From contig CAZIIU010000023.1 of NCBI GenBank assembly GCA_964539395.1, positions 1 to 48,076 of the forward strand: 48,076 nt of DNA, in the 5' to 3' direction. The notes under the pieces are model-generated. The model saw only the letters and a program-made list of their open reading frames with translations, ran no database searches and was not told the origin of the DNA. This DNA is from M55B112 sp964539395 (GTDB taxonomy: Bacteria; Bacteroidota; Bacteroidia; Bacteroidales; GCA-2748055). The position numbers were made by a program, and so were the translations under genes. Positions 27,205-34,882 of the stretch are shown here, piece after piece (the first letter of the stretch is position 1; the number at the start of each line of letters is the position of its first letter).

Positions 27205-27330
27205 CCTTCCGGAGACATTGGCTTCCTGACCCAACCGGATATTTCGCCTCCGGGAGACATTGGGTTTCTGACCCAACCGGATATTTCGCCTCCGTGAGAC
27301 ATTGGCCTACTGACCAAACCGGATATTTCC
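27205..27330 (+). repeat. Three tandem 42-bp repeats directly after mnmA
   Basis: Three 42-bp units run at 27205-27246, 27247-27288 and 27289-27330, and a fourth begins (CTCCGG) before diverging. The core GAGACATTGG and ACCGGATATTTC are constant; the variable bases lie at the unit ends and in the middle. Because 42 is a multiple of three, one plus-strand frame reads a 14-residue repeat (RHW..DPTGYFAS.), but that frame has no proper start apart from one inside mnmA. Confidence 0.92.
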
Positions 27331-27399
27331 CTCCGGAAAAGCTGTTAAATCTTCGAAAGGAGTGTATTGCCTGTGGAAGGATAATTTTTAAAAGTCTGT

Positions 27400-28119
27400 T
27401 TACCTTTTATGCAATCCGCACTCTTTCTGTTCCTGTCCTTCCCACCACCAACGTCCGGCTTTGAAGTCTTCCCCCGGTTTTACTGCACGAGTGCAGGGCT
27501 GACATCCGATGCTGGCAAAACCGCGTTCGTGCAGTGGATTAAAGGGGACATTTTTTTCGCGAATATAAGACCAGACATCCTTTTCTGTCCAGTTGATCAA
27601 CGGGTTGATTTTGATCAATCCGTTGACCTTGTCCCACTCGACCATCCGGGAGAAAAAACGGCTCACCGTCTGGTCCTTCCGCAAACCGCAGATCCAGGCA
27701 TCAAGATCGCTGAAAGCACGCTGTAGCGGCTCAACCTTGCGAATCCCGCAACACATCTTTCTGTTCTCCACGCTATCGTAAAAAAGGTTAATCCCACGCT
27801 CTTTCACCATCGCCTCAACCTTTGTGCTATCGGGAAAATAGACATCCATTTTTATCCCATACCTTTTATTGGTTTCATCAATGAGCGTGTAGGTTTCCGG
27901 AAAGAGCCTGCCAGTATCGAGTGTAAAGATCCTTGTGGAATTGTCGATCGACAGGATCATATCCGTAATCACCTGATCCTCCGCCCCCAGGCTTGTAGCC
28001 AGAGCGATACGGCCTTTGAACTTATCGAGAAAAAAGCGCAGAGATTCAATTGGATCTTTGCTGGTAAAAGCATCATTCCAGCCCTTAATCTGTTCCTGTA
28101 ATTCTTTATTCAATTCCAT
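27400..28119 (-). CDS. cysH: Assimilatory-type adenylylsulfate (APS) reductase, CysH family
   Basis: The 239-residue enzyme reduces APS (or PAPS) to sulfite with thioredoxin. It has the PP-loop-like LATSLGAEDQVITDM near residue 40, LDTGRLFPET near 67, and the catalytic Cys in ECGLH at the C-terminus. The presence of both CC (MCCGIRK near 122) and CxxC (GCQPCTRAV near 206) gives the four cysteines of a [4Fe-4S] cluster, which marks the APS-reducing type and is absent from E. coli PAPS reductase. There is no fused thioredoxin domain. It serves cysteine synthesis and differs in fold and electron donor from the AprBA enzyme encoded 8 kb away. No cysDN or cysJI genes adjoin it. Confidence 0.9.
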   Translation of the reverse strand: MELNKELQEQIKGWNDAFTSKDPIESLRFFLDKFKGRIALATSLGAEDQVITDMILSIDNSTRIFTLDTGRLFPETYTLIDETNKRYGIKMDVYFPDSTKVEAMVKERGINLFYDSVENRKMCCGIRKVEPLQRAFSDLDAWICGLRKDQTVSRFFSRMVEWDKVNGLIKINPLINWTEKDVWSYIREKNVPFNPLHERGFASIGCQPCTRAVKPGEDFKAGRWWWEGQEQKECGLHKR

Positions 28120-28416
28120 TTTGATAATATTCCCTTTCCCGTCATTATTAATCTCTACAAATATTTTTTCAACATTATGCCATCTATGATATATGAAGAT
28201 TAGTTATTAAAAACACAGTTTCTTTGCCTCCATGATAACTATATTGCTTTGCCAACTTTGAATTCATTGTAATAGAAAGTATAACACTTCATAGGTCAGA
28301 TGGTTTAACAATTCTAAGTCCCATTCAGGCCTGAGATATCTCTTACCGATGATTTCACATGCTCATTGCTACTGTAGCCGTTACTCAATAACATAGAAAA
28401 ACCAAGTAATAAAGCA
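28120..28416. other. AT-rich intergenic stretch upstream of cysH
   Basis: The gap of 297 bp between cysH and the MurU-like gene contains no plausible gene. On the minus strand AATATTTG lies about 40 bp before the cysH ATG and is a one-mismatch candidate for its -7 element. Nothing else is recognisable. Confidence 0.4.
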
Positions 28417-29184
28417 CTACAAAAAGTGATCCCGATGTGCCATATCAATCCAAAGATCCGGTGTGTGGTCAAAAACAATGATCTTGTGATTTACAGCGAG
28501 TTCAAGATAGGCCCGGATCATTGAAAACGGGTTCTGATTCTCCAGATGCTGAAAAATATTGGGATCAATTACCTGGATTCCTGAAAATGCTACAGGTCTG
28601 TAATGCATTTCCTGTATCTCTTTCAATTGATATTCATAATTCAGACCTTGCTCATCTGAACTTTTAGAAATATTTTTTGATCCGGCGAGAATGATTTGTC
28701 CGTCCTGGTTGTTCCGCCAGCCACAAAGTCTGCCAACTTCATTAACCAAAAGGTTCCTTGTCGTTTTCCGGTTTTTAACCGCTAGCGTAGCCAATGCTCC
28801 TGATTCCAGGTGGTAATGATAAAGCGCAGTCAGGTCAATACTGCTGAATATATCAGTATTATGGACCAGAAAGGGGCCCTTGCTCTCCAGAAACGGCCTT
28901 GCCTTTACTATTCCGCCACCGGTATCCATCAGTTTTTCACGCTCATCAGAAAAGATTATCTGCAATCCATAATCATTTTGGGACCTTACATACTGAACGA
29001 TCTGATCGGCATGGTGATGAACATTAATCACCAATTCCCTCACTCCATGTTCTTTAAGATGAAAAACCACATGATCCAGCATCGGCTTCCCACGAAAGGG
29101 AAGTAGTGCTTTCGGAATCTTCTCCGTTAAAGGCATTAACCGGGAACCAATTCCTGCCGCAAGTATCATTGCAATTGGCACCAT
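28417..29184 (-). CDS. MurU-like nucleotidyltransferase (sugar-1-phosphate NTP transferase)
   Basis: The 255-residue protein is a single nucleotidyltransferase domain with LAAGIGSRLMPLTEKIPKAL near residue 8 (NTP-binding loop), GKPMLDHVVFHL near 31, DTGGGIVKA near 90, NTDIFSS near 110 for the metal-binding Asp, and a C-terminal AHRDHF. It resembles MurU of Pseudomonas, which makes UDP-MurNAc from MurNAc-1-phosphate, more than the longer glucose or mannose pyrophosphorylases. The likely kinase partner (AmgK-like) is upstream on the same strand. I start at the ATG at 29184 (MVPIAMILAAG); ATGs at 29211 and 29169 are alternatives. Exact sugar specificity is inference. Confidence 0.8.
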   Translation of the reverse strand: MVPIAMILAAGIGSRLMPLTEKIPKALLPFRGKPMLDHVVFHLKEHGVRELVINVHHHADQIVQYVRSQNDYGLQIIFSDEREKLMDTGGGIVKARPFLESKGPFLVHNTDIFSSIDLTALYHYHLESGALATLAVKNRKTTRNLLVNEVGRLCGWRNNQDGQIILAGSKNISKSSDEQGLNYEYQLKEIQEMHYRPVAFSGIQVIDPNIFQHLENQNPFSMIRAYLELAVNHKIIVFDHTPDLWIDMAHRDHFL

Positions 29185-29307
29185 TAAAATCAGGTAAATT
29201 AAGAAATTCATGCTACCAAAGGCAGCAATCAAAGGTAATAAGTTATTTCGGGTTACAAATGGAGGTGCTGGCTAACTACTGGATGTTGTGGTTCAATAAT
29301 ACATTTC

Positions 29308-29480
29308 TTGGGTTATTATCAGGTTATTGAAAGGTGCTTAAGTTTGTTGAAGAGCGCTAAATGGTTGTTGAAGAGCGCTTATGGATCCTGAAGTTTTCAT
29401 AAGGTTCTCGAAGCATAACTGAGGTACCTGAAAAATAACTGAGGTACCTGAAGAATAAATGATGATGTTGAGGGTTAATA
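29308..29480 (+). repeat. Degenerate 20-bp tandem repeat array
   Basis: A TGA trinucleotide within NNTGAAGNNTAA.TGAGGT-like units recurs every 20 bases (once 21) from about 29328 to 29471, giving eight recognisable units with two weaker ones before. Adjacent units share blocks such as TTGAAGAGCGCT and GAGGTACCTGAA. Since 20 is not a multiple of three, the array cannot encode a repeated peptide. It lies in the 530-bp gap between the MurU-like gene and the small Cys4 gene; the remainder (29481-29714) shows no feature. Confidence 0.85.
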
Positions 29481-29714
29481 AAAGTTAATGTGGATTAAAC
29501 GACATTTATTCGGGTTAGGCACCAACGAGCGATCCGATGAGACATCTGCATGACCGGATGGTAGGTACAACTCAAAAAGTTGAAAGATCATCATCCGTCC
29601 ATTTTAGACCTGAAGATCCCGAAGATGAAGCTATTCTATGTCGGTGAATCGCAAGTAAAAATATCCCTGCTGTCAGATCAGATCCTTACTATTACAGTTA
29701 ACAAATTCTCCAGG

Positions 29715-29852
29715 TTACTCAAGTTTTTTTGGTTTGCAGGCCCACTTCTCTTTCACCACTTTCCCACCGCACTTTTTACAGTAATACTTCGGGGGTTTCG
29801 AGCCCGCACGATGATGAATCTTTTTCGAATCTTTGCAAATCTTCTTCCCCAT
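29715..29852 (-). CDS. Small zinc-ribbon-like Cys4 protein (45 residues)
   Basis: An ATG-initiated 45-codon frame on the minus strand encodes a very basic protein with four cysteines: Cys6 in KKICKDSKK, the pair in YYCKKCGGK (25 and 28) and Cys39 in KWACKPKK, plus a His-His at 13-14. The CxxC knuckle with flanking Cys/His suggests a bound zinc, and the Lys/Arg excess suggests contact with nucleic acid or ribosomes. It starts 42 bp after the AmgK-RapZ-like gene on the same strand, so they may share a transcript. I believe similar small proteins occur in other Bacteroidota but cannot name a family. Function unknown. Confidence 0.65.
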   Translation of the reverse strand: MGKKICKDSKKIHHRAGSKPPKYYCKKCGGKVVKEKWACKPKKLE

Positions 29853-29894
29853 CAAACAGCTTTTCATTCAAAACGCTCCAAAGAAAAAATAGTT

Positions 29895-31313
29895 CTATAT
29901 TTTTTTTCCGAGCTCCCTGTGATGCTCAAACACCCTGACTCCGTTCATTGTTCTGCACCAGGATGCTACTGCATGAGCCATGTAAACGGACCTGTGCCTT
30001 CCCCCGGTGCATCCGAAAGAAACCATCAGATTCGTATATCCCAATTCCTTGTATCGCTGTATAGAAGCGCTCAATTGCATTTTTATACTCTCGAAAAATG
30101 CAGGTACGCCCGGATCATCATCTAAATACCTGATCACTTCCCTGTCAAAACCGTTCAGTGATTTAAACTCATCACACAATCCGGGATTTGCCAGGAACCT
30201 GCAATCATAGACAAATCCGCCCCCGTTTCCGGTAATATCATCCGGAAGTGGGCGCCGATAGGAGAAGCTGTGAATAGTAACTGTAAGGCCATTGAAGTGT
30301 TCCGGGAGCATTGGATACCTCTCTGCAGTCAGAATTAACTCCTGAAGTATCACTCTTAAGTAATCGGTAATCAGACCGGCACCTGTTTTCTTCAACACCT
30401 CCCCCAGATTCCTTAATCCAGCAGGAATGCTTTGTAGAAATGTTCCTCTCTTTTCGATATTTCCTCGCAATCCGTAAGCCCCCAGAGCCTGCAGTATACG
30501 CGCAAGGGCAACCGGATAAAATCCGGTCATAAATGCAGCCTTATTAAAGGTCGTATAATCTGACAGGTTTTCAAGATAACAACTGATCAACCGTTCACGA
30601 TCGGCATCACATAGTTCCACCCTCGATTCATATACCAGAGAAGTAAGGTCGTATTGAAGAGGCCCTCGCCTGCCCCCCTGAAAATCAATCAACCAGGGCT
30701 CATCGTTTCTGACCATGATATTGCGGCTCTGGAAATCCCTGAACATGAAGCCCTGTATCTCTATTCCTGCAATATATCCGGCAAGATTGTCAAAAGCCTC
30801 TTCCAGTTTCTGCTCATCAAATGGAATCCCCGAAGGTTTCAGGAAATAATACTTGAAATACTGGAGGTCCCATTTGACAGATTGGTAATCAAATGCACTT
30901 CTTGGTACCGCCACAGAATAATCCAATCCCTGGTCTCCAACAACCTGCATCCTGGTTAGCTGTGCGATTGCTTCCCGGTAAATCGCTATGATTTTATCAT
31001 CAATTTCCTTCCCCGGACGGGAGACCAAAAGGTCAAACAACCTACTATCGCCCAGATCAGTTTGGAGATAAAACTTCTGGTCCTCACTCACCGCATATAC
31101 CTCGGGAACATTCAATTCATGCACCCTGAAATGGTCCGAATATGTTTTAAAAGCAATTGTCTCTTTTTCATCCGGCGAATAAGTGCCTATAACCGTTGCA
31201 TTCCTTTTATATATCCTGAAGTATTGCCGCAGTGAAACAGATTGTGGTATAAATTCCACCTTATCAGGCATCACACCTGTATAAGCCCTGCACAAATTGA
31301 TCAACTCTTTCAT
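29895..31313 (-). CDS. AmgK-like phosphotransferase fused to a RapZ C-terminal domain
   Basis: The 472-residue protein joins two domains. Residues about 20-310 form an aminoglycoside-phosphotransferase-type kinase: RDFQSRNIMV near 199 is the catalytic loop and LIDFQGGRRGPLQYDL near 213 the metal-binding segment, both close to those of AmgK, the anomeric MurNAc/GlcNAc kinase. Residues about 345-472 match the C-terminal domain of RapZ, with SFGCTGGRHRSVYMA near 440; in E. coli that domain binds glucosamine-6-phosphate. The N-terminal P-loop ATPase domain of RapZ is absent. With the MurU-like gene downstream, a MurNAc salvage route with built-in amino-sugar sensing is plausible. It is separate from the qmo genes upstream by 155 bp. 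Confidence 0.82.
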   Translation of the reverse strand: MKELINLCRAYTGVMPDKVEFIPQSVSLRQYFRIYKRNATVIGTYSPDEKETIAFKTYSDHFRVHELNVPEVYAVSEDQKFYLQTDLGDSRLFDLLVSRPGKEIDDKIIAIYREAIAQLTRMQVVGDQGLDYSVAVPRSAFDYQSVKWDLQYFKYYFLKPSGIPFDEQKLEEAFDNLAGYIAGIEIQGFMFRDFQSRNIMVRNDEPWLIDFQGGRRGPLQYDLTSLVYESRVELCDADRERLISCYLENLSDYTTFNKAAFMTGFYPVALARILQALGAYGLRGNIEKRGTFLQSIPAGLRNLGEVLKKTGAGLITDYLRVILQELILTAERYPMLPEHFNGLTVTIHSFSYRRPLPDDITGNGGGFVYDCRFLANPGLCDEFKSLNGFDREVIRYLDDDPGVPAFFESIKMQLSASIQRYKELGYTNLMVSFGCTGGRHRSVYMAHAVASWCRTMNGVRVFEHHRELGKKI

Positions 31314-31468
31314 TATACATCCATTTATCTTTGAAACGCCGAGGTATGTGTTCCTGGGGAAAAGAATTCAAATATAAGACTTAGCTTTAAAGCCTGTTAA
31401 CAAATCATGTAAACTTTGTTCGGTTGCCAGGCAACATAGTACCAACTTAAAACTTCTAACCCGGACTC

Positions 31469-32629
31469 TTAATTGTTTAAAGACCTCTTCACAGAAAATG
31501 CATAAGTCATTGCCACTGTCCGGTAAATAAGGTGACCGAACTTCGTATAGGGAAGATAGATAATCACAAACCAGACGCAAACCAGGTGAAAGAAATAAAG
31601 GTGATACGCTGTCGACCAGTCACCAAAACGTGCCAGCTGCACCAGCACCCCTGAAAGCGTTAACAAAAACATCGCTCCAAGAAAGAGCCAGTCACCGTAA
31701 CTGCTCCGCTCTGTGCCCTCCTGCCTGGCCAGCCTGTTAAAGATCATGATCCCTAAACCTGTAAGCAGCATCAGCGATGCGATGTTCCCAAGAATCTTAA
31801 AAGGATTAACTGGGGATAGCGGATATCTGCCGCTTACTGCTGCATAGATCGCGTAAAGCGTAACCAGCAGCAGCAGGACAAACCCATAAAAAACAAGGAG
31901 ATGAGATACTTTTCGTCCCCTGTTCCTTTCACATTTGCTGAAACGTCTGTGAAGCAAAATATCATTTTTTACTTTCAGGAAACTAGGGAAAAAACCCAAT
32001 CGATTCTTTGAACCTTCAAACTCATGCTTTTTCAGATCCTTCCAGAATCGAAAGAAGCCTGCGGCAGCAACACCATAGGATAGAAACGTAAGCGTGGTAA
32101 AGGAAACATTCAGCCAGGCATGAGGGAAAAACTTCGAGTAGTTTACCGGTCCATCCGGGATAACCAACGTTCCTGCCAAATAGATGATCCCTGAAATAGC
32201 AAGTACAGGCAGGAGTATTGCAAGTGGCAGAAGGGCCGGTCGTTCAAGCAGTTTTCCCATGAAGCGTGGCATTGCGTAGCGTTTGTATGTGGCTTCACGC
32301 GTGGCCGCAAGCACATCGGCAGGATTAACCCCGCGCGGACAGTGGGTACTGCAGTCGCCGCACTGGTGACATAACCATACATCGGGATTCCCCACCAAAT
32401 TCTCCTTCATCCCCCATCCGGCATACACCATCTCCTTCCGGGGGAACGGCTTCTCATCCGGAGAAAGGTTGCAGACAACCGAGCAGGTACCGCACTGTAT
32501 GCAGCTACTCAGCGATGCCCCGCTGATCCTTTCAATTTCCTGCTTAAAAGCTATGTCTGGTTTCAGGTGAATCATCTGCAATTTCTCATCTTCTTCAATA
32601 AATCCGGTCATGACCACCGGTATATTCAT
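31469..32629 (-). CDS. qmoC: Quinone-interacting membrane oxidoreductase complex subunit QmoC
   Basis: QmoC links the Qmo complex to the menaquinone pool. The 386-residue protein has an HdrC-like N-terminal domain with two [4Fe-4S] motifs, Cys43/46/49/53 (CIQCGTCSVVC) and Cys87/90/93/97 (CHQCGDCSTHC). A membrane domain (about residues 125-380) follows with about six helices resembling the NarI/HdrE cytochrome b type, and several His residues suited to heme b. This fused HdrC-HdrE form is diagnostic of QmoC. The ATG at 32629 is preferred over a TTG four codons upstream. It is the last gene of the aprBA-qmoABC cluster, 134 bp after qmoB. Confidence 0.93.
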   Translation of the reverse strand: MNIPVVMTGFIEEDEKLQMIHLKPDIAFKQEIERISGASLSSCIQCGTCSVVCNLSPDEKPFPRKEMVYAGWGMKENLVGNPDVWLCHQCGDCSTHCPRGVNPADVLAATREATYKRYAMPRFMGKLLERPALLPLAILLPVLAISGIIYLAGTLVIPDGPVNYSKFFPHAWLNVSFTTLTFLSYGVAAAGFFRFWKDLKKHEFEGSKNRLGFFPSFLKVKNDILLHRRFSKCERNRGRKVSHLLVFYGFVLLLLVTLYAIYAAVSGRYPLSPVNPFKILGNIASLMLLTGLGIMIFNRLARQEGTERSSYGDWLFLGAMFLLTLSGVLVQLARFGDWSTAYHLYFFHLVCVWFVIIYLPYTKFGHLIYRTVAMTYAFSVKRSLNN

Positions 32630-32763
32630 TCTGCCTTCCAAGTTTCATTTGAACGATACACTCTCCCTTCTCTGAAAAGCCTTCTGAACCCTATGTTATA
32701 CCTTATGGAAAACGCTAACATCACGATTGGACCGGAATAATAGTACCACTTCTCTTTTTATCG

Positions 32764-34878
32764 TTACATACCTTTGAACGGATTGGGACCTATTTGTTCA
32801 ATCTCTTCCATATAATTGTCGATATGCTCTATAATTCCTTTATAATCTGTAATCTCCACATATTTCGTACGGATCCGTTCCGTTTCCAGCATCATAGACG
32901 CAAGGGTCTCCTCGTAAATATCACTCCTCTGCCCGGTCAGATCACTGCCATGAATAAAATGACACTGGTAATCATCCCCCGGCTTACATCCTATCTGCAG
33001 GATCCCGTCGAACCCTTTTGAAAGTGCATCCGACACCCAGACCCTGTTGATTGATCCCAGGCAACGTACAGGGACAATGCGCACACAGGGATTGATTTTC
33101 AAACCTTTTCTGACTGCCATACGGAGTGCCGGCAGCGCATCGTTTTCACATACAAAAAGCAGTACCCTTGGCTTCTCTTCAAATTCATCAGGTACCTCAA
33201 CCGCTTTGATCTTTTCAGACAAAAGGTTGATTGTAAAACCGGTAAAACCGATTACACGTTCCGGACACGATCCCACACAAATGCCGCACCTCCTGCAACG
33301 ATTCGGATGCACCACGGGAGTCCCTGAGGCTGTTTCATCATAAGTGCCGAACGGACACTCCTCTGTGCACCGCTTGCAATCAGTACAGCGTTCGATGTAC
33401 AGCTCCGGAAAAGACTGATCGCCCGATCTTGGATGTACCGCTTCTCCCCTCTTTGCCGATTCAATCATCTGGATCGCTTTCATCATGGCGCCTGAGCCAT
33501 CCTCCATTGCAGATGGTATGTCCATAGGTGCACGGATCCCTCCGGCCAGGTAAATGCCTGTCCGCCTTGTCTCATAAGGAAAACAGATAAAATGTGAGTC
33601 CGGGAACGAATATTTGAGCTCGGGTATTCCCTGTCCGAGCCTGTACCCCAGCTTAAGGTCCGTGCTTTCATTGGGAACCATGCCTGTTGCCAGAACAACA
33701 TGATCAACCGAAACCCTGAGCTCCTCACCCAGCAACCTGTCACTTATCATCACCTCCAGACATTCATTCCCCGCCACCACCTCCTTCACATTGCCCTTGA
33801 TCAGGACAATGTGGGGATCAGATTGCATCTCTTTATAAAAATCCTCCAGGAATCCGGTTGTACGGATGTCCTTATAGACAATATAAATTACCGCATCAGG
33901 AAAACGATCGCGTATATATTTCGCCTGTTTAAGTGTAACCCCGCAGCAGACCGATGAACAATATGGCAGGTGCTTTACGTCGCGTGATCCGGCACACTGC
34001 ACAAACAGTAACGAATCCAGTGGAGGCAGTTCCCCTTCCCTCACCTCTGCTTCGAGCTCCACTGAGGTCATCACGCCCGGCAGCTCGCCCAGACCGAAGA
34101 ATGAACCGCCCTCCGGCTTATAAGGTTTCCATCCTGAAGCGGTGACAATCGATCCCACCTTTAGTTGTTCCCCGACCTCCCCTGCCAGCTTCACTTCGAA
34201 GGCACCAGGCTGACCATCAATTTTCTCAATAGCCGTATTTAGATGAACCTGTATTTTCTTTTGATTTTCTACCTGTTTAACAAGCTTCCTTACCACGGGA
34301 TCGCGAAGTTCACTGAACGGACGATCGAAGGGTATCTGCTGGTGCCACTGAAGGGCACGGCCACCCAACACCCCGGCTTTTTCCAAAAGGTGAACAGAAT
34401 AACCCGCCTCCGCCCCGTCGAGCGACGCCTTCAGTCCGGCTACACCCCCCCCTACAACCAGGATATCTTCACTGATTCCGTCAAGGATAAATGGTTTTGC
34501 TTCCGGCATTTGTTTCAAGCCGGCATATCCCATTCTGATATAATCCTCTGCAGCCATCGCCGTATTATCTTCCTTCGGTTCCATGGCCCATGCCACCAGT
34601 TCGCGGATATCTGCCCGCTCCGTCTGCAATCCTCCTTCAAGCCTGAATGACTCATCTTTTGTTCCCTCCCCGCAAGCGGCGAAAAGGCAACCATTGAGTT
34701 CCTCCTGTTTTAAATCATTACGGATCATCTGCACCCCTGCCATCGAACAGAGTGCAGCATGTGTCCTGCAAAAAGCGGGTTTAAGTTCATTCTGCATTTT
34801 GCTGCACAGTGCTGCTGTGTCGATCGCTTTAGCGATACGGCAACCTTCACATATGTATATGGCCAGCTTTTTCTCCAC
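32764..34878 (-). CDS. qmoB: Quinone-interacting membrane oxidoreductase complex subunit QmoB
   Basis: QmoB is an HdrA-like flavoprotein fused to an MvhD-like domain, carrying electrons between QmoC and AprBA. In the 704 residues I see an N-terminal cysteine set (Cys10, 13, 37, 44), the FAD loop VVGGGVAGLKA near 141, CSSVCCGVTLKQAK near 308, two ferredoxin-type [4Fe-4S] motifs (CTDCKRCTEECP near 498 and CRRCGICVGSCP near 530), and the MvhD-like end (VCENDALPALRMA near 578, VPVRCLGSIN, GCKPGDDYQCHF). It ends in GPNPFKGM, a terminus I know from QmoB of sulfate reducers. The start is GTG, four bases after the qmoA stop. Confidence 0.93.
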   Translation of the reverse strand: MEKKLAIYICEGCRIAKAIDTAALCSKMQNELKPAFCRTHAALCSMAGVQMIRNDLKQEELNGCLFAACGEGTKDESFRLEGGLQTERADIRELVAWAMEPKEDNTAMAAEDYIRMGYAGLKQMPEAKPFILDGISEDILVVGGGVAGLKASLDGAEAGYSVHLLEKAGVLGGRALQWHQQIPFDRPFSELRDPVVRKLVKQVENQKKIQVHLNTAIEKIDGQPGAFEVKLAGEVGEQLKVGSIVTASGWKPYKPEGGSFFGLGELPGVMTSVELEAEVREGELPPLDSLLFVQCAGSRDVKHLPYCSSVCCGVTLKQAKYIRDRFPDAVIYIVYKDIRTTGFLEDFYKEMQSDPHIVLIKGNVKEVVAGNECLEVMISDRLLGEELRVSVDHVVLATGMVPNESTDLKLGYRLGQGIPELKYSFPDSHFICFPYETRRTGIYLAGGIRAPMDIPSAMEDGSGAMMKAIQMIESAKRGEAVHPRSGDQSFPELYIERCTDCKRCTEECPFGTYDETASGTPVVHPNRCRRCGICVGSCPERVIGFTGFTINLLSEKIKAVEVPDEFEEKPRVLLFVCENDALPALRMAVRKGLKINPCVRIVPVRCLGSINRVWVSDALSKGFDGILQIGCKPGDDYQCHFIHGSDLTGQRSDIYEETLASMMLETERIRTKYVEITDYKGIIEHIDNYMEEIEQIGPNPFKGM

Positions 34879-34882
34879 TGTT

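Noticed and set aside
27156..27464. Plus-strand frame with a 14-residue repeat after mnmA
   Set aside because: It starts inside mnmA in another frame and owes its openness to the 42-bp repeats.
29308..29480. Possible CRISPR array
   Set aside because: Units are directly adjacent with no unique spacers, and they are too diverged; no cas genes are present.
29580..30125. 181-codon plus-strand frame
   Set aside because: It runs antisense over the small Cys4 gene and the end of the AmgK-RapZ gene, has no domain, and is a shadow.
31435..31455. Inverted repeat GTTGCC-A-GGCAAC after qmoC as a terminator
   Set aside because: The loop would be a single base and no T-run follows on the minus strand.
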